Below, piece by piece: positions 1-10,768 of a DNA stretch of 64,000 nucleotides. Below the pieces are notes generated by a model. That model was not told the origin of the DNA. It searched no databases and saw nothing but the letters and a program-made list of their open reading frames with translations. The stretch comes from Megascapheus bottae (Eukaryota; Chordata; Mammalia; Rodentia; Geomyidae): NCBI GenBank assembly GCA_024803745.1, contig JANJXV010000013.1:32902001-32966000 (forward strand), written 5' to 3'. Every line of letters begins with the position of its first letter. Position 1 is the first letter of the stretch. The translations under genes were made by a program, and so were the position numbers.

Positions 1-47
1 CAATGCTCAGGCCCTGAGTTCAAGCCCCAGCACTGGAAAAAAAAAAG
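1..47 (+). repeat. IDL-Geo-type SINE, 3' end only
   Basis: The window opens inside a SINE. The text 'caggccctgagttcaagcc' followed by an A-run is the right-hand end of the dimeric SINE seen in full at 44915 and 62798. The left part lies outside the window. Confidence 0.8.
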
Positions 48-560
48 AATTTCAACTATAAAAGGACTGTATTCAGTTAGATATTGTTAGAACTGCACAA
101 GGTGAGATCATGGCGCATCATGATGCCAAGTGCATCATGATGCCATAGAAAACCTAGTAGCAAATGGAGGGTGATGTCATAACAGAACTAACACCAGGGT
201 GGAAGCAATTGCAAAGGAGAAATGAGAAGGAATTTTGGCGCCAAAAGTGAGAGAGGTAAATGATCATGGTGATATCTCCTTGAGTCCTCAGGATATCACT
301 CTACTTCTTCTGACGGGTAGTAGTCAAATTGCTTGTGTTCCAGCCTGTTTACTTCACCAGGTGGGAGATGAGGGTTACGGAGAAATCCTGCTACAATAAC
401 ATAAAAATAAACTATGAATGGTCAAAAAAACAAAAACAGAAAAAGGAAATCACTGTAAAGTCACTTTCTCCAAAAGACATACTTTAATTATATTACTCCT
501 AAAAGAGTAATCACCAGTCTACACTCTGTCTATATAGATTTCTCTAATTAGATCTTCATA
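48..560. other. unique AT-rich DNA, no gene seen
   Basis: No long open frame, known repeat or RNA gene could be recognised. There is a small local duplication around 'gcatcatgatgcca' at about 112-145. Ends at the TSD of the L1 insertion. Confidence 0.5.
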
Positions 561-574
561 AAAACCGAATCATG
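561..574. repeat. target-site duplication, left copy (L1 at 575-6797)
   Basis: Reads AAAACCGAATCATG and matches 6798-6811 at 13 of 14 positions. Together they bracket the L1. Confidence 0.85.
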
Positions 575-2408
575 AGGAAGGAAGACGGCGCCGAGACAAT
601 AGGGACGCTGCCTAGCTCTCTCTAACAAAAAGAGAGAACCAGGGAGTCCCACGAGCCTTAAGAAATCCACAACAACAAACTCAAAAAGCAACGGAGAAGG
701 ACTCAAACCAGAAAAGAAATCCAGATAAAGCTCACATCCAACTTTCTCAAAGAATTTGGAACACGAGGACCCCTCCCCCACCTCTCTCCGCTGGCTCCAA
801 GCCACGAAAAGCAGCGGTGGGCATTGGCTCCAAGCCACGAAAAGCGGCGGCAGTGGAGGGCACCAGGCTGGGAGCCCAACTGCTGCAGAAACCAGCACAG
901 AACCGGGCCAGCGAATGGTGGAAGCAGCGGAACCCAGACGCGGAACCAGAACAGCAAGCAGTGGAACCCAGACGCAGAACACAGGCGGCTGTGGAGACCC
1001 GAGGGAAGTGAAAGACTCCCCACCACCGTGGAGCACCCGCAGACTGACGCAGAGGCGTGAGTAATACAGCGCGTCCCCAAACACATCGGGAAAGCAGAGC
1101 GGGTGCCAAGCAATAGAACTTAACTCAGACCCCTCCACCCCACCCGAGAAAGACTGGTGGGAGCAGGGGGACAAGGAATTTAGAATCCTGTCCCTCCCCT
1201 CAACAGCCCCCTCCCTCAGGCCATTGACTGGAGATTGACAGGCGGGCTACCTAAGACCCAGCACCCCACCAAGGGAGGCGGGGCTGTCCCAACTCCCACC
1301 CAATGGGCTCAACCCCCAGCCCTCTGACTAGAGACTGACAAGTGAGCGGACCCTAAGACTCAGCACCCCACCAGGGGAGGTGGAGCTGTCTCAGCTCCTA
1401 CCCGCCCACCAGGCTCCTCTCCCAGGCCACTGGATCTGGAGAGTGGGGGGCGCTGGGACCCTGCCTTACAACAGCGGGTAGGGGGTATGGGAAAATAGGA
1501 GCCAGCATCTGCCCCCCTCAATTCTTGAGTAGGGCATCCTCCAGCTGCGAATCCTGAGCAAGATAGCACCGAGGGGCCCCCCACAGTCACAGACTTTGAC
1601 AAAGCAGTGGAAACACAGCAGGGATCTGAAGGGCTGACCAGCAGCCAAGCTCCCTTTCAGAGAATCAAGAAGGCACGGCTCCGCCCTTGGAGCACAAGTC
1701 CTCAGCTGGGCACCGCCCCTGGGAATAGAGCAGTCTCCTGCTGGACCTGCTGAGAGCCCCTGGAAACTCTCAATCCCCAGACCCTTGGCTTGGGACCACC
1801 CCTGGAAGCAGCACAGGAAAACGTCTGCCATCCGTGCTCAGACGGAAGCTCGCAGATCCATCCCATGGTCCACTGTGAGGCCACTGGTTGGGCTAAGAGC
1901 TGGTCGTGCAGCAACACATAAGTTTTATTCTAATACTTTCCAAACGTTGTACTCAAATACGCTACCTACTTACCAATTTAGGTCAGTTATCCTTACGCTA
2001 CACCTTTTCTTCATTACTACAATATTCCTACCCTAATCCTCTTGTACCTCCCCTGACCTCTCTCATTCTATTGTTCTATCTCTGGACCTCTGTTCGTCTT
2101 TCAACCCTTATACTGCACGGATCTACACTTGATGGCTGTTGAGCAATACTGTATATCTAGGTGTTTGATTATTCTCTAGGCTCAGAAGGACTTAAAGACA
2201 ATAGAGATTGAATTGAGAGGCTTATTGTTTTGGGTATAAATCGCTTATCAGTGGATTATTAGACTGGTCGGTAACTGCACAAAAAGAAAGAGTGATAACA
2301 CCAATCAAAACTTGTGAAAATCTAGTGTCTGCCAGCTACAGAGGTCTAGGTTGGTTATATCTGAAAAACTATAATCGTATTTAGTATTAATCTTGCTCCA
2401 ATTTTCAA
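575..2408 (+). promoter_or_regulatory. L1 5' UTR / internal promoter region
   Basis: About 1.8 kb ahead of ORF1. The first 1.3 kb is GC-rich and CpG-containing, unlike the AT-rich flanks, as expected of an L1 RNA polymerase II promoter. It has internal tandem structure: a 33-bp unit starting 'ggctccaagccacgaaaagc' at 793 and 826, a shorter 'aacccagacgc' repeat around 930-980, and a roughly 100-bp unit beginning 'gactggagattgaca' at 1226 and again at 1326. The first bases include 'aagacggcg' (582-590), one base from the YY1-type motif that sits at the start of many L1s. From about 1900 to 2400 the region becomes AT-rich. Long open frames on either strand here (for example 548-1174 minus) are chance frames in GC-rich DNA. 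Promoter activity is inferred from family knowledge. Confidence 0.75.
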
Positions 2409-3594
2409 ATGGGCAGAACAAGAAACTCAAGAAAAATGTCAAATCAAGAAACAACATCCCCACCCAATGTAAACAGACAATGGAACAGTCACTGGCAAAC
2501 CTAGAGGAGAGTCTTCCAAGTGCTACACAAATGCAATTGATAAACATCATTAATGAAAAATGTGAAAATACAAAGAAAGAGATAATGGAGGAAGCCATAG
2601 CTAAACAAGAGAAAACCATAAACCAGGTGATAAGTGAAAAAAGGGAAGCCATAAAGGAGGCCATAATAAAGGTTTTCCAAAGAAAGATGGATGAATTCAT
2701 AGAATCCACAAATAAAAAAGTGACCGAACTCCAGCAAATGTCCAAAGAAAATAAAGCTACTGAGTAACCAGTCAAATGGAAATCAAGGAGTTAAAGAAAT
2801 CCATACATGATCTAAAAGAAGAGATGCAAGGCATCAAAAATGAGCAATTAGAAGCAAGGGAGATGAAAAATAAAGTAGATAGCTTTGATAGCAGGTTAGA
2901 CAATGCAGAGGAGAGAATTTCCGGGGCTGAAGATAATTTAGTTATTATAGAGAAAGAAAAGAAAATGTGTCAATCCAAATCTAGGAAATATGAGAGAGCG
3001 CTTCAGGAGGTCCAAGATACAATTAGGAAGCCTAATTTAAGGCTAATTAGTATTGAGGAGGGCCTGGAGAAAGAGGTCAATGGTATTGGAAATATACTTC
3101 AGGGAATCATCTCAGAGAATTTCCCAAATATCCAGAAGGGCAGTCCCATCCAGATACAAGAATCTTTTAGAACCCCAAACAGACCTGATCAGAAAAGAAG
3201 ATCCCACCGCCACATCGTAATCCTAACTGGATCAATAGGAACCAAAGAAAAGATCCTAAAGGCAGCCAGGGAAAAGGGATCAGTAACCTATAAAGGCAAA
3301 CCAATAAGAATAACCCCAGATTTCTCAGCAGAGACCATACAAGCAAGAAGTGACTGGAAGCATATATGTCATGCCCTTAAGTCAAATAACTACCAACCAA
3401 GAATACTGTACCCAGCTAAGCTCTCATTCATAACTGAGGGAACAATAAAAACATTCTATTCCAGGGAAAAGCTGCGACAATATGTAGCAACAAAACCAAC
3501 ACTACAGAGAATTCTCAAAGATGTTCTATACATAGAAAACCAAAATAAATGCAATATAGGAAACGAAATGGCACCTAAACAGCATACCATCTAA
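2409..3594 (+). pseudogene. L1 ORF1 (RNA-binding chaperone), frameshifted
   Basis: ORF1p binds L1 RNA as a trimer in the ribonucleoprotein that carries out retrotransposition. The frame reaching 2767 is rich in Lys, Glu and Gln with coiled-coil character (2480-2960). It then breaks and continues from 2776 as a 272-residue frame with the rest of the coiled coil, the RRM-like domain (around 'RHIVILTGS', 'EKILKAAREKGSVTYKGKPI') and the C-terminal domain ('QPRILYPAKLSF'), ending at 3594. The break is a missing base at about 2764-2766: the copy at 54402 has 'gctgagctaacc' where this one has 'actgagtaacc'. The family-like N-terminus (MGRTRNSRK) starts at 2409 in a third frame, so a second shift probably lies between 2409 and about 2480. 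The alternative start at 2393 gives a less family-like N-terminus. Not functional. Confidence 0.85.
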
Positions 3595-3642
3595 GGACCA
3601 CAAGAGCTGTCAAGACACAGGCCTTAATAAAAGCTTTTAAAA

Positions 3643-6600
3643 ATGGTAGGAACTAATAAATATCTCTCAATCCTAACTCTCAATATCAATGGACTTAACT
3701 TTCCAATTAAACGGCATAGGTTGTCTCGTTGGATCAAAAAGCAAGAGCCATCGTTCTGCTGTCTTCAAGAGACACATCTTACCCCAAAAAACAATCATCT
3801 TTTGAAAGTGAAAGGTTGGAATAAACTCTATCAAGCTAATGGCCCCCGTAAACAGGCTAGAGTTGCCATCCTCATATCAGATAAAATAGACTTCAAACTA
3901 AAATTAGTAAGAAAAGACAAAGAAGGTTACTACATACTACTAAAGGGATCTTTCCTCCAGGAAGATATAAGATCCTAAATATTTACACACCCAATCCCGG
4001 AGCTCCGAACTTCATCAAGCAAACTTTACTTACACTGAAACCATACATAGATCGAAACACAGTGATTGTTGGAGACTTTAACACACAACTCTCACCTATG
4101 GACAGATCAACAAGGCAAAAACAAAATTGACAAACCCTTAGTAAATCTTACCAAAAAAAGAAGAGAGCGTATCGTAATAAACAAAATCACAGACGAAAAT
4201 GGTAATATCACGACAGAAATTACCAAGATCCAGAATATCATGAGGGAATACTTCTCAAACCTTTACACCAACAAATTTGAGAATCTAGAAGAAATGGATG
4301 AATTCCTAGACAATATTAACATACCCACAGTGAACCAAGAAGAGCTAACCCAACTCAACAGGCCTATTTCAAGCTCTGAAATAGAAATGGCAATTAGAGA
4401 ACTTCCACCTAAAAAGAGCCTAGGGCCAGATGGATTCACAGCTGAATTCTATAAGGTCTTCAAAGCAGAGATCACACCAATACTCCTCAAGCTTTTCAAC
4501 AAAATTGAAAATGAAGGTTCTTTACCAAACTCATTCTATGAAGCCAGTATAACCCTCATCCCCAAACCAGACAGAGATTCATCAAAGAAAGAAAACTATA
4601 GACCTATTTCTTTGATGAACATCGATGCAAAACTTCTCAAGAAAATACTTGCCAACCGTCTACAACAACTCATCAAAAAATTATACAGTATGATCGAACT
4701 GGATTCATCACAGGGAGGCAAAGCTGGTTCAATATATGCAAATCAATTAATATAATTCAACACATCAACAGGAGCAAGAACAAAAATCACATGATTGTCT
4801 CAATAGATGCGGAAAAGGCATTTGACAAGATCCAACACCCCTTTATGTTAAAAAGCTCTGGAGAAACTAGGAATCCATGGAACATTCCTCAATGTAATAA
4901 AGGCTGTGTATGAGAAACCCACTGGTAGTATTACACTTAATGGTGAAAATCTAAAGCCATTCTCTCTAAAATCAGTAACGAGACAAGGATGCCCACTCTC
5001 TCCACTCCTCTTTAACATAATACTAGAATTCCTAGCCAGTGCAAATAAGGCAAGAAGCAAGCATAAAGGGGATCCAAGTAGGGAAAGAGGAAGTAAAACT
5101 ATCCCTCTTTGCAGATGACATGATTCTGTATTCAAAGAATCCTATAGACTGTACTCCCAAGCTCCTTGAGCTGATTCAAAACTTTGGAAGAATAGCAGGC
5201 TATAAAATCAACCCTCAAAAATCAACTGCCTTCCTTTACGCCAACAGTGAGAGGAACAAGGCAATAATCAGGAAAGTAACTCCTTTCACAATAGCCTCAA
5301 AGAAAATAAAGTACCTACGAATTAGCTTAACTAAGAATGTAAAGGACCTTTTTGATGAAAACTTTAAAACCCTAAAAAAGGAAATTAAAGTAGAACTAAG
5401 GAAATGGAAAAACCTCCCATGCTCTTGGATTGGAAGAATCAACATTGTGAAAATGACAATCTTGCCAAGGTATATCTACAAATTCAACGCAATACCCATC
5501 AATATCCCAATGTCATTCTTTAAAGAAACAGAAGGGGCAATTCAAAATTTCATATGGAATAATAAAAGACCCTGTATAGCAAAAACACTTCTTAGCAGAA
5601 AGAACAGTGCTCGAGTGCCGGGGCCTACCGGCAGCAAATTGGGGTTCCTGAAATAGGGGGCAGGGACTGGAAAAAATAGAGGAGAGACAAACACATCGGG
5701 TCCAGGAGGTCTGCAGCCAAGGCAAAAACTGCCACCTCGTTTATTGTCAACTCCAGGCTTATATCCCTTCTTGAAACCAGGGAACTTCCGGCTGTTACAT
5801 TCATATGGTAAATCTCAGGTCATTTAAACAGAATAAGGCCATAAAACAATAAGACAATAAAGGCATTGTCTGATGCAAATCTAGGTACAATCTGATTCTA
5901 CTCTGGCTCCCAACACTCAAGGAATTTCAGTTCCAAACTTTAGACTCTATTACAGAGCTATAATTCTCAAAACAGCTTGGTTCTGGCACAAGAACAGGCC
6001 TGAACACCAGTGGAATAGAACTGAGGACCCAGGTATTAAACCACAGACCTATGGCCACCTAATCTTTGACAAGGGAGCCAAAAAAATAGAATGGAAGAAA
6101 AACAGCCTCTTCAACAAGTTGTGCTGGCAGAACTGGTTAAGCACCTGCAGAAAACGAAAGCTGGATCCTTCTTTGTCACTTTGCACTAGAATTAACTCCA
6201 AATGGATCAAAGACCTGGAGGTAAAAGCTGACACACTGAAACTTTACAGGAAGGAATAGGAGCTACACTAGGCCTCCTTGGCACAGGTCGAAACTTTCTT
6301 AATAAGGACCAAGAATCACAACAAATCAGAGAAAGGCTGGATAAGTGGGACTGCATTAAACTGCAGAGCTTTTGTATGGCAAAGGACATAGCTAGTAAAT
6401 TAATTAGGAAGCCTACAGAGTGGAAGAAGATCTTCACCAACCACACAATGGATAAAGGCCTCATATCTAAAATATATCAACAGCTCAAAAAATTGAATCA
6501 CTCCAAAACTAATCTCAAAAGTAACAACCATCCCATTAAAAAATGGGCCAAAGACTTAAAGAGAGTCTTCTCTGAAGAAGAAGCAAAAATGGCCTATGGA

Positions 6601-6795
6601 CACATGAAGAAATGCTCCACATCTCTGGTCATAAAAGAAATGCAAATCAAAACAACTCTAAGATTCCACCTCACTCCAGGATCCTGGCCAGGATCAGGAA
6701 AACGAATAATAACAGATGCTGGAGGGGATGTGGCCAGGAGGGATCACTACTGCACTGTTGGTGGGAGTGCAAATAAAAAATACAATAAAAAATAA
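3643..6795 (+). pseudogene. L1 ORF2 (endonuclease/reverse transcriptase), heavily broken
   Basis: ORF2p nicks target DNA and reverse-transcribes L1 RNA from the nick. The apurinic-type endonuclease starts at 3643 (SILTLNINGLN, catalytic-Glu motif QETHL). A frameshift at about 3957-3985 ends the first frame. The endonuclease continues in another frame to IVGDFN (about 4065-4082) and 'MDRSTRQK'. From there it jumps at about 4113 to 'KIDKPLVNL', so the last third of the endonuclease and the linker, about 190 codons by comparison with L1 ORF2p, are deleted. The RT region follows ([16 protein letters not shown]; frameshift near 4680; FADD catalytic motif at 5108-5119; '[13 protein letters not shown]'). 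A solo LTR interrupts at 5616-5915. The C-terminal part resumes at 5922 (VPNFRLYY to the frame 6376-6795) and stops early in an A-tract. Non-functional. Confidence 0.9.
5616..5915 (-). mobile_element. solo LTR of an IAP-like (class II/ERVK) endogenous retrovirus
   Basis: A 300-bp LTR interrupts L1 ORF2. On the minus strand it starts TGTTGGGAGCC, as IAP-type LTRs do, and ends CCGGCA. It is flanked by a 6-bp TSD, CTCGAG (5610-5615) and CTCAAG (5916-5921), with one mismatch; 6 bp is typical of ERVK. On the minus strand 'gatataag' (TATA-like) is followed about 15 bases later by AATAAA. No internal viral sequence remains, so this is a solo LTR left by recombination between two LTRs. Removing it joins the ORF2 text 'LLSRKNSA' to '[11 protein letters not shown]'. 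It inserted after the L1. Confidence 0.87.
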
Positions 6796-6824
6796 AAAAA
6801 ACAGAATCATGTAGGATATGGTTT

Positions 6825-6950
6825 TTTTCAGATATTTTTATTGTAATTAATAGAAGGGTTACATGATATTTGCCAGATAGAAGATGCATTAATTCACATA
6901 CATTGATACCCTTTCACATGTCTTGGTCCCCATTTCCCTCCCCACCCCCA
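6825..6950 (-). mobile_element. young L1 3' UTR fragment, minus strand, with TSD
   Basis: Reverse complement of the 3' UTR seen at 45750-45870 (3' A-run at the left, then the 'cattaattcacatacattg' and 'cttggtccccatttccctcc' texts). A 12-bp TSD flanks it: aggatatggttt at 6813-6824 and aagatatggttt at 6951-6962. It is therefore a separate 5'-truncated insertion that landed just beyond the large L1, not an inverted part of it. Confidence 0.85.
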
Positions 6951-6962
6951 AAGATATGGTTT

Positions 6963-8041
6963 GTTTTGAGTGTAAACCATGATCTCCAGAATCACCTCTA
7001 TTATAGCATGTATTCTGAGAAAGGTTATTAATTTTATACAATTAATACTAGAAACATTACTTTGCAAAACTCCAAAATATTCAACATTGAGATTTCACAA
7101 AACTTTTTTAAAAAAAACTGTTCAATTCACCACATAAAAATTTAAATTAGAAAAATGATTTTGCATTTGGAAAACATATTAAAATGAAATAATACTTTAG
7201 CTTTTTAGTGTATGTGCATGGTGCTGGAGGGAAAACACAGGGTGTTTATACCACTAAGTCCTATCCTCAAGCCTGAAAATGATTTAACTGTATAAAAGCA
7301 AACCACAAATAAATGAGTGGTTGGGTGCTTTGTGCACAAATAAAATGTATGGGTAAACAAAAAATGTTAAAATATATAGATAGCATTTTAATATATTTTT
7401 TGCCCTTAGTACGAATTAAATCTATCACAGCGAGACTGGCTTGAATAGTTTTTGCTTGAGTTTTTGCTGTGTTCTAGTTATTTTCCTATTTAGTTTGGAT
7501 ATACATTTTTATCCTTCAGAGGATTATTCCTTTAGAGTAATCAAAATGGATGTCTTAAAGCTTTTCTCCACTTTTATTAGAAATATACTTCAAAGGCACT
7601 GCATGGTTTTCTGAAATTTTGTAGTATAACAGTTCTCATGGTAAGCAGAGTAAATACCAAATAAGTAATGCATGGGAAAGTTTGGTGGAAAAAAAATGAT
7701 CTAGTATCAAGTGCAAATATAGAAAGAGCACTAAGTGTTCCCCCAAATCTTTGGAAAATCATGGGAAATTGGTGATAATTTACAGAACTAATGTATTCTG
7801 TTTCAAAATCTCACTTCTGAAAAGAAGAAAATTGAGTATCCATCTTTTCTTGCTCCCTTTGAATGTATCATTTTTTATATTCAGCCTGTGTTATGTTTGA
7901 TACTAAAAGTATAAATCTAGGAATGAGCATTTAAGATTCAGTTTCCCCATACAAAACAAAACTATTTCCACTATTATAATGAAGTGACAGAGACAAATTA
8001 GATAGATAATTATACTAGTAGAACATATATTAAAATGCTTT
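6963..8041. other. unique AT-rich DNA, no gene seen
   Basis: Only short chance open frames, no recognisable repeat or motif. Confidence 0.45.
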
Positions 8042-8125
8042 AAGGGGCAGGGAATGTGGCTTAATGGTAAAGTGCTTGCTAAGCATTCGTGAGGCCTTAG
8101 GTTCCATTCTTTGGTAGCATATAAA
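8042..8125 (+). repeat. ID-like SINE monomer
   Basis: 'ggggcagggaatgtggcttaatgg' to 'ggttccattctttggtagca' matches the tRNA-Ala-derived ID unit with A-box-like and B-box-like segments, followed by A/T-rich DNA. Single monomer, diverged. Confidence 0.75.
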
Positions 8126-8787
8126 ATTAATTTTAAAAATAGGAAAAATAGTCACTAACATTAAACAAAAAACTATCACAACCATTTTCATTCTTTAAAA
8201 ACTATATTAAGTATTAAAATACCCTATATGAATCCATAGATTATAAGTCAGATTCTTCCATTGGTCTATTAGGTCTTGGAGAACAAATTTTTAGTTTATA
8301 AAGAAAGAAACAAACTTTTAGATTTAAAAAAGAAAGTTACTCCAGTCAGAAGAACTCATGTAAAGGGAAAAATGTATTATTTTGTGGGATTTAAAGTATA
8401 GAATTTCAGGAATTACGCAACTCCTTAAAGCTGTGCCTGTACAGATAAATGGAGATGGAAGAAAATGTACATTTGAAGTTAAAATCATGATCACAAACCT
8501 CATACATTTCCCTAGGTGTCTATCATTCAACTTCATCATTCACAATAGACAGAGTCACTCAAATGTCAGAACTTGGAGCCCCTGGCAAGCATAGTTCCCT
8601 CTATTTCCCAAAAAGCCAACATGGGCAAAGAGAAGAGAGCCAACTTAACATCTTCACTTCTAAGCATATGAGACAATGAAATTGGCTTACTACACTTCCA
8701 TCTCTCTGCAATTAAACAAAGCCATGAGTTTCTGACCATTTTATTAAGCAGCATATCCTTTAGGACTCAGAAATACACCTGCTGCTT
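8126..8787. other. unique AT-rich DNA, no gene seen
   Basis: Short open frames of about 60-70 codons on both strands lack any recognisable domain or codon bias. Confidence 0.4.
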
Positions 8788-9062
8788 GCTGGTCACCGTG
8801 GCACAAACTTCTGTCACTCTAGAGGCTGGCTGAGGCAGGAAAATCACTTGAGCTGAGAAGTTCAAGAAGTTACCTTGACAGAGACAAAGATTTGCCTAAA
8901 GATTTGCCAGTATCAACCATCAAAACATAAGTAGAATAAGTGGAAATAGACCATGGGGTGGAGAGACAGATTGCATAACAGAGCTCACTATGGATATAGC
9001 CCAATGGTTTTAGAGCACAAGACCTTGAATTTGATCTAAGACTGAAAAACAAAAACAAAAAT
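8788..9062 (+). repeat. diverged B1-ID dimeric SINE
   Basis: Left half resembles B1/7SL ('gctggtcaccgtggcacaaac', 'gaggctggctgaggcagg', 'aatcacttgagc'). Right half resembles ID ('ggggtggagagacagattg', 'agcccaatggttttagagc') and ends in an A-rich tail at 9042-9062. Old copy. Confidence 0.6.
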
Positions 9063-9361
9063 ATCATAAACTATCTCACTTATTTTTAGGAACTACACTG
9101 GTCTATCAGAGTTAATATTTTATTATTAGCTATTATGCAAAAGGATTTACTGAGTTATCCAAGAGAAAGACCAAAATTTTAAGACAAAATCTTAACTAAG
9201 CTCCACAGGCTTCTTGCAAGGTCAAAATGAAATCATTTCATGGTTTAGAGAAAGAAGAACATCTGTTTAGGTGCCAGAGAGAACTGTTGGGGAAGTTTTG
9301 GGACAAAGAGATTTTCAATTAACTGTGCCTTTAGGAATAGTATGGGGAATAGGAAAAGGAA

Positions 9362-9545
9362 GATTTAGTTTTTTCTTTAATTGTATTGTCAAGATGATGT
9401 ACAGAGGGGATTCAGTTACACAGGCAAGGCAGTGAGTATATTTCTTGTTACTCCCTCCCTTGTTTTTCCTCTGCTTCCTTCCCCACATCCTCCCAACATC
9501 CAAGTTGCAAAAGACATTTCCAATATGTTGTTTTTTGAGTATTGA
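9362..9545 (-). repeat. older L1-type 3' UTR fragment, minus strand
   Basis: On the minus strand it contains 'acccctctgtacatca'-like text near an A-rich end. The same end motif occurs at 46979, 53811 and 56568, and aligns in order with the young L1 3' UTR (G-rich tract, 'tatcaatg', 'gtaaccc', A-tail). Diverged. Confidence 0.55.
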
Positions 9546-10203
9546 ACATTACCTTGAGAGTAGTATTGGGTGCCCTTTAACCATTTATCAATGGTGGCAA
9601 GAAAAATAGAATTCCCCCTTAACAATATGAGCTACTTCTTTGAATTTGGTAGTACTAAGGCTAGAATGTTGTGCCCCTAGAATAACATGGTTTCCTTTAT
9701 GAATGTATCAGTCTTGATCACCAGAAACACATGATTGGGCGACATTGCTGCTTAGTAGTGGAAACTATTTTCCAACATATACCAGCTATTAAGTAGAATT
9801 CTTATTACTTGAGCTAGCACTTACTTACTGAAGAGCTGACCCATGCTCTACATATGCTAGGGAGGAAAATTTAAAGGCATAATTCTATACTTTCTTCTAT
9901 GTTATTGCATATTGAAAAGTATACAAGATAAGAACTGTGAGTATTAGGAAAAAAGAAACAAAAAATACAGTATGGGAATACACATGATACACTGAAATGT
10001 CATGTAATTATTCTTTTTTTCATAATAATCTCTAGTACTGACCTCCTGCTATTGCTATTTCCACCTAATTTTTAATAGCTATTTTTGGATACAATTCAAA
10101 ATTTGAGGTTCTGGGTAAAAAATTGTTCTACAAAGAAAAAAATTAAGTGCTAATTTCTTTCTGGCTCTCTTGTAGAAACAACTTTACAAGTAGAGAATTT
10201 TAG
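9546..10203. other. unique AT-rich DNA, no gene seen
   Basis: No supported open frame, repeat or RNA gene. Confidence 0.4.
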
Positions 10204-10255
10204 TGCCAGGCACTGTGGCACACGTTTGTGAATATAGATGCCTAGGAAGCATAAC
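10204..10255 (+). repeat. B1-like SINE fragment
   Basis: 'gccaggcactgtggcacacg' matches the start of the B1-type SINEs in this window, and the match fades after about 50 bases. The 260 bases that follow (10256-10516) could not be assigned. Confidence 0.5.
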
Positions 10256-10516
10256 AAAAGAATTAAAATCCAGAGACAAGATGGCAACCCAAAAAGATAC
10301 AACATATTTACTCCAGACACAGAACTTAGCAATGGAGTCAAGAGAAAGATTACCCAAGGATCCAAGAAACCATGGAGAAACAATCAAGGCCGAAGAAATA
10401 GCAATAAGGATTTTGCAGTACGTGGCAGCTCTCCCAATCAGGGATGGAAACCAAGTTATTCATCAAGTTAAAATCAGATGGTCCCACCCAGGGATCCCCA
10501 AACTCATTGGGGGGGA

Positions 10517-10566
10517 AGGAGAGAGAGAGAGAGGGAGAGGGAGAGGGAGGAGAGGGAGAGGGAGGA

Positions 10567-10662
<96 letters not shown>

Positions 10663-10735
10663 CAGAGAGAGACAGAGAGAGAGACAGAGAGACAGAGAGA
10701 CAGACAGAGACAGAGAGACAGAGACAGAGAGACAG

Positions 10736-10768
<33 letters not shown>

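Larger units (their letters stand above)
575..6797 (+). mobile_element. LINE-1, full 5' end, inactive, 3'-truncated in ORF2
   Basis: A single L1 insertion flanked by a 14-bp TSD, AAAACCGAATCATG at 561-574 and AAAACAGAATCATG at 6798-6811 (one mismatch). It holds a GC-rich 5' UTR (575-2408), ORF1 (2409-3594), a short linker and ORF2 (3643 onward). ORF2 has lost about 190 codons after its endonuclease motifs, carries frameshifts and is split by a solo LTR at 5616-5915. The element does not reach its normal 3' UTR. It stops in ORF2 at about 6771, at the point equivalent to the 'CWWEC' region of L1 ORF2p, and runs straight into an A-rich tail (6771-6801) and the second TSD copy. The other L1 copies here (45301, 55316) show what is missing: about 125 C-terminal codons plus the 3' UTR. 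Confidence 0.92.

Noticed and set aside
548..1174. 208-codon minus-strand open frame, the longest after ORF1
   Set aside because: It lies wholly in the GC-rich L1 5' UTR, has no domain, and starts in the flank/TSD. GC-rich DNA has few stops by chance.
2305..2775. 156-codon minus-strand frame
   Set aside because: Antisense shadow of the Lys/Glu-rich L1 ORF1 coiled coil.
6813..6962. Inverted 3' end of the large L1
   Set aside because: The fragment has its own TSD next to, and distinct from, the TSD of the large L1.
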